NCBI GenBank assembly: GCA_004556705.1
Contig: SFGA01000031.1
Coordinates: 1 to 24,543, forward strand
Length of the DNA: 24,543 bases
Direction: 5' to 3'
DNA from: Ruminococcus sp.
GTDB lineage: Bacteria > Bacillota > Clostridia > Oscillospirales > Acutalibacteraceae
The notes under the pieces were generated by a model. The model did no database searches. It saw only the letters and a program-made list of their open reading frames with translations, and was not told the DNA's origin. This document shows, piece after piece, positions 1 through 7,484 of the stretch. The position numbers and the translations under genes are program-made. Within the stretch, counting starts at the first letter, position 1; every line of letters starts with the position of its first letter.

Positions 1-16
1 CTTTTGGTCGTCCCAT
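1..16 (-). CDS. Start of an unidentified gene (5 codons, leaves the window)
   Basis: On the minus strand an ATG at 16 follows a good ribosome site (GAGGAGA, 26-32) at normal spacing. It opens a frame reading MGRPK before the window ends. It lies downstream of the mannosidase terminator, so it is probably a separate transcription unit. LacI-type regulators often begin with MGRP and often sit beside sugar-use genes, but five residues cannot identify a family. The start is supported; the product is not. Confidence 0.4.
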
Positions 17-52
17 ATCTTTTCATCTCCTCTTTCTCATTTTAACACAAAA

Positions 53-88
53 AATGATGGTAGACACTTTTTTGTGTCTACCATCATT
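53..88 (-). terminator. Rho-independent terminator after the mannosidase gene
   Basis: A perfect 15-bp inverted repeat (53-67 with 74-88) has a six-base loop. Read on the minus strand it is followed directly by six T residues. It lies 36 bases past the mannosidase stop and ends the folC-mannosidase unit. Confidence 0.9.
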
Positions 89-123
89 ATATCATTTCAC
101 ATTGAGTGGCTTTTTTACTGCGC

Positions 124-3100
124 TTATCTGATTTTAATTGTTACAATTTCAAACGGCTTTAGAGTTATCGGAATTGAGTTTTCTTTTGCTGATATAACCT
201 TCAAATCATTTTCAAGCATATCGCAAAGGGTTACAGACTCAAAGTCGAAGCCCGTTTTAAGCACGGTGCTTGTACGTCTGTTGAAGCTCTCATACATTCT
301 GACAATGATTCCGTCTCCGTTTTCAGCTTTCTTAATTGTTTCGATAACAACATTTTCATCCTTTACAGAAACAAGCGAATAGCTGTCGGCGAACTTACCT
401 GAATGCTTATCAATCTTCATAGCGGTCATTGGATTATTAAGCTCATAGGCTGTTTTGATTGTTCCTGCCTCACGGTAATCTCCTGCGTGCGGATAAAGCG
501 AATAAGTAAAATAATGCTCGCATTTATCGGCTGTCGGATCGGGATAAGTACCGCTTTTAAGCAATGTTAATGTCATAACACCATCGTGAACAGAATGACC
601 GTACTTGCAATCATTTATAAGACTGACGCCGTATCCGTACTCAGAAATATCGGAATATTTATGAGCACAAACCTCAAAGCGTGCGCTGTCCCAGCTTGTG
701 TTATAGTGCGTGGGTCTTTCAACAGAGCCGAATTGAATATCGTACGTCGCCTTGTCGGTATTGACGTCAACGGGGAACGCTGTTTTCAACAGAATATGTG
801 ACTCTTTCCAGTCAATATACGTTTCAAAATCAATGCGGTCAAGGTCATCATAAAGCCATATTTTTTGCTTTAAGGTGCTGCTTAAGAATGTCTTTTCAAT
901 TTCAAGACCTGCTCTTGCACCGTCTCTTATAGGCTTTATCGACCTAACATTGTTGACTTCCCACGATTTATCGGTATAGTAATTGCTGATTTCCCAGTTG
1001 TCGTAGTCTCTCGGCAAATCCTCATAAGCGGTAACAACATTACCACGCTCATTATTTTTAAGCACTTGACGCATATTGCGCTTATCAAAGATTTCGGAAA
1101 GAGTACCGTTTTCATCAACAGTAATACGAAAAAATTTATTTTCGATTTTATTGTCGGTTATTTTAACGTCAGCTTTAATTTCAGGCATAGCGATAACCTT
1201 ATAGCCCTTTGCGGGAATGTCGTTAACGCAATATGTAACGCCGTCAATTTTAACAGCACCGTCGCCGGTAAACGAATTAGGATTGAAAACCAAAATTCCG
1301 CCGTCGGTATTGATATTGTCGGCAATGTCGCTATATGCCTTTGAAGCAATTTCCCTGCCCGAAAGCTTTAGCTGCTCATACTGCTTTGACGAAACCTCAT
1401 ATACCTCTTTTATCGAAGAGCCGGGTATAATATCGTGGAACTGATTGAGAAGTATTGTTTCCCATCCGTCGTGAAGTGCTTTTTTCGGATATTCCGAGCC
1501 GTTAAGCTTTTCGTTCATAACGGCAAGAGTTTCTGCCTTTTCATAAAGGAATTCGCACTTACGGTTATTCCTCTTGTTTTTCGCCTGTGAAGTATATGTG
1601 CCACGATGATATTCAAGATACAGCTCGCCCTGCCAAACGGGAGTTTTCGGGTTTTCCTCTGCTCTCTTTTTAACTCGTTCAAGCATCGAGCCTGCAAACT
1701 CCATTTTTGCAACGGGCACGCCCGAAATACCTTTTTTGAGAATATTGTAATATTCAAGGTCTTTTCTTACAGGTCCGCCGCCGCCGTCGCCAAAGCCAAA
1801 GGTAATCATAATATCATTGTTTATATTCTTTTGCTGATAACGGTCATATCCGCCTTGAAGCTGACTCGGATTGAGCTTTGCGTTATATGTGCAATTTGTC
1901 GCTGTCGGCACTCCCCTATGCTTGTCCTGTGCAGTCATGAAATAAGCAAAAATATCCGTGCCGTCTATGCCCTTCCACCAAAAAGTATCATAAGGCATAC
2001 GGTTAGACTCATTCCAACCGATTTTTGAGGTTACGAATTTGTCAACACCGCTTTTCATAAGTATCTGAGGCAATGCGGCTGAATATCCGAACACGTCGGG
2101 AAGCCACAAGACCTTTGAGTCAACGCCGAATTCCTCTTTGAAGAAGCTCTTTCCGTAAAGCACCTGTCTTACAAGGCTTTCTCCCGAGGAGAGATTGCAA
2201 TCGGCTTCGACCCACATTGCACCCTCAACCTCCCAACGTCCTGCCTTAATCATTTCCTTGACCTCGGCATAAAGCTCGGGACTTTCTTCTTTTAGGTACT
2301 TATAAAGCTGCGCCTGACTTGACATGAATTTGTACTCGGGGTACTTTTTCATTAAGGCGAGTACAGTTGAAAACGAACGCTGTACCTTTTCCCTTGTCTG
2401 TGCAAGCGTCCAAAGCCAAGCAACGTCAATATGCGTATGACCGATACAAATTGCATTGACATCTTCCGGTGTGCATTTTTTGAAAAATTCTTCATCAATA
2501 TACTTTTGCGCCGCTTTTACGGAATTGTTAAATTCAGCACTTCCAACCACACGCATATCAAGAAGATTTACCGTATTCAAAATGTGCTTTTCTATATCAA
2601 TATATGTTTTTTCATCGGGATTGAGATATTCCGTAACCTCAAACGGAACTTTAAGACTGTAATAAAGCTTTATTGCTTCCTCGTTATAAACAACAAGCTT
2701 TGCGTCAAGGTCAAGCCAACCGTCGCCGTTCATACCTGTGTACGCATATATGTAAAGCTCATAGCTTTCTTCGGCGTTATCGAGAAAAATTTCCCTATGA
2801 TTCATATCAAGCCCTTGAACAAGAGCGCCGTTAAGGTAAACTATAAACTGCGGATTTATTGCATTCCAGCTTTGATTATAGGCGTCGGTTGAGATTACAA
2901 GCTCAACGTTTTTGCCTCTGTATTGCTCGGGAATGATAAGTTTTTTATAAAACCAAGCGTGCTCATCCTGCTTGCCCCCCCAACGACCGATTTTATCGTA
3001 TTCGACAAAGCTGTCGTCAATTTCAGGCAAGGTATTATCGGACTTGTATCCGCATTTTTTATAAAGGAAACCGTCAACACGCTCTTGTGAGACTGTCATA

Positions 3101-3156
3101 AATTTTTGAAACGTGTCAAAAAACACTTTCATTCTGTCTTCGTAAAAATCAGTCAT
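124..3156 (-). CDS. Alpha-mannosidase, glycoside hydrolase family 38
   Basis: This 1010-aa enzyme would remove alpha-linked mannose from glycans using a zinc-dependent retaining mechanism. The GH38 catalytic domain runs from about residue 235 to 510. It holds the zinc motif HTHID (240-244), the nucleophile Asp354 in WLPDVFGYS, and a late zinc-ligand His574 in NQFHDIIPGSS. A beta-rich N-terminal domain precedes it and large C-terminal beta domains follow, as in the roughly 1000-residue Ams1-like subfamily. No signal peptide is visible, so it is probably cytoplasmic and acts on imported oligosaccharides. The chosen ATG at 3156 has GGAGA nine bases upstream; earlier in-frame starts at 3177 (TTG) and 3171 lie inside folC and lack such a site. 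The gene overlaps the folC stop by eight bases, implying translational coupling. Substrate linkage cannot be read from sequence. Confidence 0.95.
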   Translation of the reverse strand: MTDFYEDRMKVFFDTFQKFMTVSQERVDGFLYKKCGYKSDNTLPEIDDSFVEYDKIGRWGGKQDEHAWFYKKLIIPEQYRGKNVELVISTDAYNQSWNAINPQFIVYLNGALVQGLDMNHREIFLDNAEESYELYIYAYTGMNGDGWLDLDAKLVVYNEEAIKLYYSLKVPFEVTEYLNPDEKTYIDIEKHILNTVNLLDMRVVGSAEFNNSVKAAQKYIDEEFFKKCTPEDVNAICIGHTHIDVAWLWTLAQTREKVQRSFSTVLALMKKYPEYKFMSSQAQLYKYLKEESPELYAEVKEMIKAGRWEVEGAMWVEADCNLSSGESLVRQVLYGKSFFKEEFGVDSKVLWLPDVFGYSAALPQILMKSGVDKFVTSKIGWNESNRMPYDTFWWKGIDGTDIFAYFMTAQDKHRGVPTATNCTYNAKLNPSQLQGGYDRYQQKNINNDIMITFGFGDGGGGPVRKDLEYYNILKKGISGVPVAKMEFAGSMLERVKKRAEENPKTPVWQGELYLEYHRGTYTSQAKNKRNNRKCEFLYEKAETLAVMNEKLNGSEYPKKALHDGWETILLNQFHDIIPGSSIKEVYEVSSKQYEQLKLSGREIASKAYSDIADNINTDGGILVFNPNSFTGDGAVKIDGVTYCVNDIPAKGYKVIAMPEIKADVKITDNKIENKFFRITVDENGTLSEIFDKRNMRQVLKNNERGNVVTAYEDLPRDYDNWEISNYYTDKSWEVNNVRSIKPIRDGARAGLEIEKTFLSSTLKQKIWLYDDLDRIDFETYIDWKESHILLKTAFPVDVNTDKATYDIQFGSVERPTHYNTSWDSARFEVCAHKYSDISEYGYGVSLINDCKYGHSVHDGVMTLTLLKSGTYPDPTADKCEHYFTYSLYPHAGDYREAGTIKTAYELNNPMTAMKIDKHSGKFADSYSLVSVKDENVVIETIKKAENGDGIIVRMYESFNRRTSTVLKTGFDFESVTLCDMLENDLKVISAKENSIPITLKPFEIVTIKIR

Positions 3157-4405
3157 AGGCTTTATCTCCATCCTCAAATATATCGGAAATTAAATAGAAA
3201 GAACCGCACACTAAAACGAACTGCGAATTTTCTACCGCTTTATGATAAGCGATTTTCGGATTAATTTCAATACTTATTTTATCAATATATTTTTTTGAGT
3301 ATTCGGAGAGCCTTTCGGGCGACTCTGAGCGTGGGTTATCGGGCTTCGTAAATATAACACGCTTGCAATAAGGTAATACGTTTGAAAGATATTTTTCGCA
3401 ATCCTTATCCGCCATCATTCCGATTACAGCGGTTATTTCCTTATCTGAATACTCGCTCTTCAAAACGCTTGACAACGCCCTTGAGCACTCCTCATTATGT
3501 CCGCCGTCAATCAAAACATTATCGCCTATTTGCTCCATTCTGCCGTGCATAACCGTATGTTTTAATGAGTATACAATATCCTCGTATTCAACTTTTTCGA
3601 TTTTATTAAGAGCCTCGATAACGCCGATTGCATTTTCAACCTGATGCCGTCCGTCAAGCGAAACAAAATACCTCTTATCCTTGTAAATAAAATTCGTACC
3701 GTTTTTGCCTTCTGAAAGTATTTCGACATTATCAAAATCGGCAACGGTCAAATTTGCGTTTTTCTCTTTTACCGTCTTTTCTATGACCATCAATGCCTCA
3801 TTGTCTTGAAGCGAGGTTGTAACAACGGATGTTCCGTCTTTTATAATTCCACACTTTTCAAAGGCGATTTTCTCGATAGTGTCGCCCAAAATATTCGTAT
3901 GATCCTTTGAAATTGAGGTTATTACCGCCACCTCGGGCTTTTTAATTACGTTTGTTGCGTCAAACCGTCCGCCCAAGCCTACTTCCATAACCGCATAATC
4001 GCATTTTTGTTCGCTAAAATATAGCAGTGCAACAGCTGTTATAGCTTCAAATTCCGTTATAACAAGCCCGTTTTCGGAAAGCTCGTCAATAATCGGCTTC
4101 ACTCTTGAAACAACACGTGCTAGCTCTTGCTTTGGAATATTTTTGTCGTTTATTCTTATTCTTTCGCAAAAATCAAAAACATAAGGCGAAGTGAAAAGTC
4201 CCGTTTTATAATTTGCGCTTATCAAAGCGTTTGAAATCATCGTCGAAGTAGAGCCTTTTCCGTTCGTTCCCGCAATATGTATAAATTTCAAATTATCCTG
4301 TGGATTTTTAAGCTTTTCAAGCAACACGTTTAATCTTTCGAGTCCCGGCTTAATACCGAAAACCAAAAGCGAATAGATATAATCCACCGCCTGCTTATAT
4401 GTCAT
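3149..4405 (-). CDS. folC: Bifunctional folylpolyglutamate/dihydrofolate synthase
   Basis: FolC adds glutamate to folates and, in bifunctional members, joins dihydropteroate to glutamate, using ATP in the cytoplasm. The 418-aa product has the Mur-ligase-type P-loop GTNGKGS at residues 46-52, followed by the family motif MEVGLGGRFDATN. The C-terminal domain carries DGGHN. Length matches the family. The start at 4405 has GGAG eight bases upstream; the longer frame from 4438 has no ribosome site. It is the first gene of a two-gene unit with the GH38 mannosidase, an unusual partner. No other folate gene is in the window, so whether it is mono- or bifunctional is open. Confidence 0.95.
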   Translation of the reverse strand: MTYKQAVDYIYSLLVFGIKPGLERLNVLLEKLKNPQDNLKFIHIAGTNGKGSTSTMISNALISANYKTGLFTSPYVFDFCERIRINDKNIPKQELARVVSRVKPIIDELSENGLVITEFEAITAVALLYFSEQKCDYAVMEVGLGGRFDATNVIKKPEVAVITSISKDHTNILGDTIEKIAFEKCGIIKDGTSVVTTSLQDNEALMVIEKTVKEKNANLTVADFDNVEILSEGKNGTNFIYKDKRYFVSLDGRHQVENAIGVIEALNKIEKVEYEDIVYSLKHTVMHGRMEQIGDNVLIDGGHNEECSRALSSVLKSEYSDKEITAVIGMMADKDCEKYLSNVLPYCKRVIFTKPDNPRSESPERLSEYSKKYIDKISIEINPKIAYHKAVENSQFVLVCGSFYLISDIFEDGDKAYD

Positions 4406-4423
4406 AAAATCATCTCCGAAAAA

Positions 4424-4429
4424 AGTATA
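4424..4429 (-). promoter_or_regulatory. Likely -10 box for folC-mannosidase
   Basis: TATACT on the minus strand lies 18 bases before the folC start. A weak TTTAAT sits 17 bases further upstream at 4447-4452. The AT-rich gap of 114 bases to the divergent symporter gene must hold both promoters. Confidence 0.4.
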
Positions 4430-4460
4430 ACATAACAATTAAAAATATTAAAGATTTTTA

Positions 4461-4489
4461 TTTACAATCTCTTTTTCAGGGTGTAAACT
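4461..4489 (+). promoter_or_regulatory. Likely promoter of the GPH symporter
   Basis: TTTACA (4461-4466), a 17-base spacer and TAAACT (4484-4489) lie 30 bases before the symporter ATG, which has its own GGAGG site. The match is moderate. Confidence 0.4.
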
Positions 4490-4519
4490 GAAATAAAATA
4501 ACAAACGGAGGGTTGTGCA

Positions 4520-5950
4520 ATGACAGAAAGAAAATTAACAGGTAAGCGTAAGCTCGGCTACTGCTCGGGTGTAATTACAGAATCCTTGCTCTATAATATG
4601 TTCTGTACATATTATCTTGTATTCTTAACTGACATTATTCATATGAAGCCCGTATTAGCAGGTACGGTAAGCTTTATTTCGATTTGCTGGGACGCAATAA
4701 CCGACCCGATTATCGGCGCATACGCTGACCAAAACGGCGCAGACAAAAGAAAATATATGGCAAAAGCGCTGTTCCCGTTAGTTTTGCTGTTTATTGCCGC
4801 TTTCTTTAATATCGGTACTGATAACAGCGTTATTCAGTTCATTTATTATACCGCAATCGCCATGCTTTTCTGGCTTGCTTATACAATATATACAATTCCG
4901 TATTATGCAATTGTTGCTGAAATTACGCAGGACTATGACGAACGAACGGAAATCAGAAGTACAAGCTCACTTATCAATACTGCGGCAATCTTTCTCGGAA
5001 ACGCCTTGCCTGCCGTCGTACCGTCGCTTTTCGCAGGCGTTGTAATTTCAGGAAAGCATATCGGCGAGTCGCTCGGTTGGGAAATAACAGCGATTATAAT
5101 GTGCGTACTTTCGCTTATGTTCGGTATCTTTACGGTTAAGTCACTCAAGGGAGTTAAGCTAATTAAGGCGGAAGCTGAAAATGTCACGGGCGAAAGAAAG
5201 AAAATCAAAGCAATATTTGCAGAAATGCTTGAAGTGCTTAAAATCAAGCCTTTTAAGTGGTTTGCAATGTTTATAGTTTTCTTCCTTATTGCCTCATCAA
5301 TGATACAATCGTCATTTGAATATATGATTAAGGATTGCGTCGGCGCAGACCCCGAAATATATATGGTTGTGGTTATTGTTGAATTGGTTGTCGTAATGGC
5401 AGCGTTTATTCCGATAGTTACAAAGGTTGCAGAGAAAAAAGACAGAAGATTTTCAAGCCTTGTATTTATGTCTATAATGTGCGTCGGTCTTATCGGCTGT
5501 AAAATTGCAGGTGTTAAGTCTATTGTGGTTGTGCTTATAATCACGTTCTTTATGGCTGTCGGTATGGCTAATTTCTGGACTGTATTTTACTCAATCGCCT
5601 ATGATCTTGTTGAGGTAGACGAGTTCGCATACGGCTCACGTCGAGAAAGCGTAATAACCGCCTTACCGCAATTTTTCCAAAAATTCGGCTCGGCAATCGG
5701 TGTTTGGACTGTAGGCTTTGTGCTTCAGCTTGCAGGCTATAACAAGGCAAACTCCGTACAGCCTGCAACCGTTGCAAAGGGAATTGAAAATAATGTAACG
5801 ATTTTCCCTGCGGCATTTCTTGTGCTTTCGATAATCGGAGTTTATCTCTACCCTGTCACAAAAGATAAATTCTCAAAGCTTAAAGATGAGCTTGAAAAGA
5901 AAAAAGCCGGTCAAGAATACTCAACCTACGGTCTTGAAAAATTGGTGTAA
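4520..5950 (+). CDS. GPH-family sugar:cation symporter (MelB-like, MFS fold)
   Basis: This 476-aa membrane protein has about twelve hydrophobic segments and belongs to the glycoside-pentoside-hexuronide:cation symporters. The diagnostic motif WDAITDPIIGAYAD is at residues 57-70, the same place as the cation-site motif of MelB. It would import a glycoside or sugar with Na+ or H+. A GGAGG ribosome site precedes the ATG. It is transcribed divergently from folC-mannosidase across a 114-base gap. A role in bringing in mannose-containing oligosaccharides is an inference from the neighbour only; members of this family carry many different sugars. The C-terminal tail is charged and cytoplasmic. Confidence 0.9.
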   Translation: MTERKLTGKRKLGYCSGVITESLLYNMFCTYYLVFLTDIIHMKPVLAGTVSFISICWDAITDPIIGAYADQNGADKRKYMAKALFPLVLLFIAAFFNIGTDNSVIQFIYYTAIAMLFWLAYTIYTIPYYAIVAEITQDYDERTEIRSTSSLINTAAIFLGNALPAVVPSLFAGVVISGKHIGESLGWEITAIIMCVLSLMFGIFTVKSLKGVKLIKAEAENVTGERKKIKAIFAEMLEVLKIKPFKWFAMFIVFFLIASSMIQSSFEYMIKDCVGADPEIYMVVVIVELVVVMAAFIPIVTKVAEKKDRRFSSLVFMSIMCVGLIGCKIAGVKSIVVVLIITFFMAVGMANFWTVFYSIAYDLVEVDEFAYGSRRESVITALPQFFQKFGSAIGVWTVGFVLQLAGYNKANSVQPATVAKGIENNVTIFPAAFLVLSIIGVYLYPVTKDKFSKLKDELEKKKAGQEYSTYGLEKLV

Positions 5951-5962
5951 ACGAACATATAT

Positions 5963-5994
5963 AAAAACAAGCTTCCAAAAGGAAGCTTGTTTTT
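5963..5994. terminator. Bidirectional terminator
   Basis: A 14-bp stem (5963-5976 with 5981-5994) has an AAAA loop. Runs of A before and T after it let it work on both strands. It separates the convergent symporter and SLH-protein genes. Confidence 0.9.
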
Positions 5995-6011
5995 ATATTA
6001 TTTGATGTAGA

Positions 6012-7010
6012 TTAAAGAATATTATTTTTGCTCATATTTTCAAGCATTTGAGCCATTTCAGCCCTGGTGGCATTTCCGGTAGAATTGAGATAGCCTGCTC
6101 CGCCGATTATATTGTTTTCTGCTGCCCAAGCAACAGATGTTTTTGCCCACGGGCTTGTATTTCCGCCATCAGGATAGCGAGCAATGATTGTATCAACGTT
6201 ACCGAACACCTCGCCATTCAAATATCTGCAAAAGATTATGCAAATCTGTTCTCTCGAAATAGGTGTACCAACGCCGAAATAATCACTTGAATAGCCGTTT
6301 ACGATGCCCTCGGCTCTTGCCCAAGCAACTGCAGCCGAATAATAAGCATTTCTCGGAACATCGGAAAAGCCGCCGTTCTTACCTTTATATGCAGAGAGGT
6401 CAGCGCCGGCAATTCTTGCAAGAATTACAACAAAATCCTGTCTCTGAATATTGTTTACAGGTCCGAAGCTTCCGTCCGAATAACCCGTGATATAACCTTT
6501 TTGTGCAACTGATTTAACAGCCGGATAATACCAAGTCCCATATAAGGCATCAGGGAAAATCGTTTTGTGGTGTAACGCAAACGATGACGATAAATCTTCA
6601 TTATTCGGACCTAAAACCTTATCGCTGAAGAATTCCAAAATCAAATCTGTCGGAACAGTCGATAAAACCTTAAATTTAACGGTAAAAATCACTTTATTTT
6701 CAAAATTGGTATCTCCGCCGCTTGCCCAAGTAAAGTTGACCATGCCCGGATTAGAGTAATCAACAGTATTGATTGAGCTTGCGCTTACCACCTGATAGAT
6801 ATCCGCATCATATTTAAGTCTTATACCGAGTCCTGAAATTTTGTTTGCGTTTATAACAACCTTCGCAGTTGCTATTTCGCCAACCTTGTAGCTTGATTTA
6901 TCCATTACAACAGATATTGAATTATCCGCCGCAAATGAGTTCAAGCCCATAGCAAACAAAGATGTAAACACCATCAATGCAGCCAAAAACAAAGATAAAG
7001 TCTTTTTCAT
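6012..7010 (-). CDS. Secreted cohesin-like protein with three SLH repeats
   Basis: The 332-aa precursor begins with a signal peptide (KK, then a hydrophobic stretch, cleavage near SFA-AD at about residue 28). Residues 30-140 resemble a cohesin/CBM-like beta-sandwich: a lone Ig-like domain with the YDADIYQV-type motif and a late VIFTVKFKV strand. Three S-layer-homology repeats follow at about 153-205, 216-267 and 279-328. The first has GYSDGSFGP; only the third keeps a clear TRAE motif. SLH repeats hold proteins to pyruvylated cell-wall polysaccharide, so this should sit on the cell surface. One cohesin plus SLH is the layout of OlpA-type anchors of cellulosomes, but dockerin binding is unproven. 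ATG at 7010 has AGGAG eight bases upstream; a GTG at 7013 is possible. A strong promoter precedes it. Confidence 0.85.
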   Translation of the reverse strand: MKKTLSLFLAALMVFTSLFAMGLNSFAADNSISVVMDKSSYKVGEIATAKVVINANKISGLGIRLKYDADIYQVVSASSINTVDYSNPGMVNFTWASGGDTNFENKVIFTVKFKVLSTVPTDLILEFFSDKVLGPNNEDLSSSFALHHKTIFPDALYGTWYYPAVKSVAQKGYITGYSDGSFGPVNNIQRQDFVVILARIAGADLSAYKGKNGGFSDVPRNAYYSAAVAWARAEGIVNGYSSDYFGVGTPISREQICIIFCRYLNGEVFGNVDTIIARYPDGGNTSPWAKTSVAWAAENNIIGGAGYLNSTGNATRAEMAQMLENMSKNNIL

Positions 7011-7039
7011 CACAACATCTCCTAATTAAATATGTTATA

Positions 7040-7068
7040 ATTATATCATTTATCCGCATTGACTGCAA
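7040..7068 (-). promoter_or_regulatory. Promoter of the cohesin/SLH gene
   Basis: On the minus strand TTGCAG (7063-7068), a 17-base spacer and a perfect TATAAT (7040-7045) lie just upstream of the ribosome site. Confidence 0.8.
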
Positions 7069-7155
7069 GAGAAAATATAAGTGAAAATAATATTTACAAT
7101 TTGTTAATGTTCCTTAAAGCTCATCTCCCTTTCGCTTCGCAAAACATGGACTATA

Positions 7156-7248
7156 CAGGTTCAAGTCCTGTCGGAATTTCATAGCAAAATTAAAAGGCCG
7201 TCAATGACGGTCTTTTAATTTTGGTCGAGATGACAGGACTTGAACCTG
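7156..7248. repeat. 17-bp inverted repeat: stray T-arm copy facing tRNA-Pro
   Basis: CAGGTTCAAGTCCTGTC at 7156-7172 on the plus strand is an exact inverted copy of the T-arm of tRNA-Pro at 7232-7248. The two flank the tRNA terminator hairpin. No complete second tRNA can be folded around 7156-7172 (no D-arm, anticodon arm or CCA). It may be a tRNA remnant, a recombination scar or part of the 3' processing region. The rest of 7071-7185 shows no gene. Confidence 0.7.
7186..7222 (-). terminator. Terminator of tRNA-Pro
   Basis: A near-perfect 18-bp stem (7186-7203 with 7205-7222, effective loop about four bases, one G-T pair) starts at the CCA end of the tRNA. Its minus-strand 3' arm ends in TTTTAATTTT. 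Confidence 0.8.
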
Positions 7249-7298
7249 CGGCCTCTGCGTCCCGAACGCAGCGCTCTACCAAACTGAGCCACATCTCG
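7222..7298 (-). tRNA. tRNA-Pro (CGG)
   Basis: The 77-nt cloverleaf is complete. The acceptor stem is CGAGATG/CATCTCG, the D-stem GCTC/GAGC, and the anticodon stem CTGCG/CGCAG with loop TTCGGGA (anticodon CGG). The T-arm is GCAGG TTCAAGT CCTGT and an encoded CCA follows. It has its own promoter and terminator. Confidence 0.97.
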
Positions 7299-7326
7299 AT
7301 AACGTATGTTTTTTTAACGCTCGAAT

Positions 7327-7355
7327 ATTATAATATAAAAAGATAATAAAATCAA
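7327..7355 (-). promoter_or_regulatory. Promoter of tRNA-Pro
   Basis: On the minus strand TTGATT (7350-7355), a 17-base spacer and TATAAT (7327-7332) lie about 28 bases before the tRNA 5' end. Confidence 0.7.
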
Positions 7356-7425
7356 GTATAAATTTATATTTTTTCAAAACTGATAAAATTTATACTAAAT
7401 ACGCTTAAAAAGATGCTGTTGAGAC

Positions 7426-7454
7426 TTGATTTTTGGAAAAAAATAGAATATATT
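7426..7454 (+). promoter_or_regulatory. Likely promoter of the M28 peptidase
   Basis: TTGATT (7426-7431), a 17-base spacer and TATATT (7449-7454) lie 30 bases before the chosen ATG. This also argues that the longer reading frame from 7413 is not the true start. Confidence 0.5.
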
Positions 7455-7484
7455 TATTTATATTATTTTTTGGGAGGCAAAGAA

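Noticed and set aside
1..16. LacI-family repressor of the mannosidase
   Set aside because: Only MGRPK is visible. The family call would rest on five residues, so it is recorded as an unidentified gene start.
4933..5544. A 203-codon minus-strand frame inside the symporter gene
   Set aside because: It is antisense to a clear GPH symporter. Its low-complexity Ile/Thr/Ser content is typical of antisense reading of a membrane protein gene.
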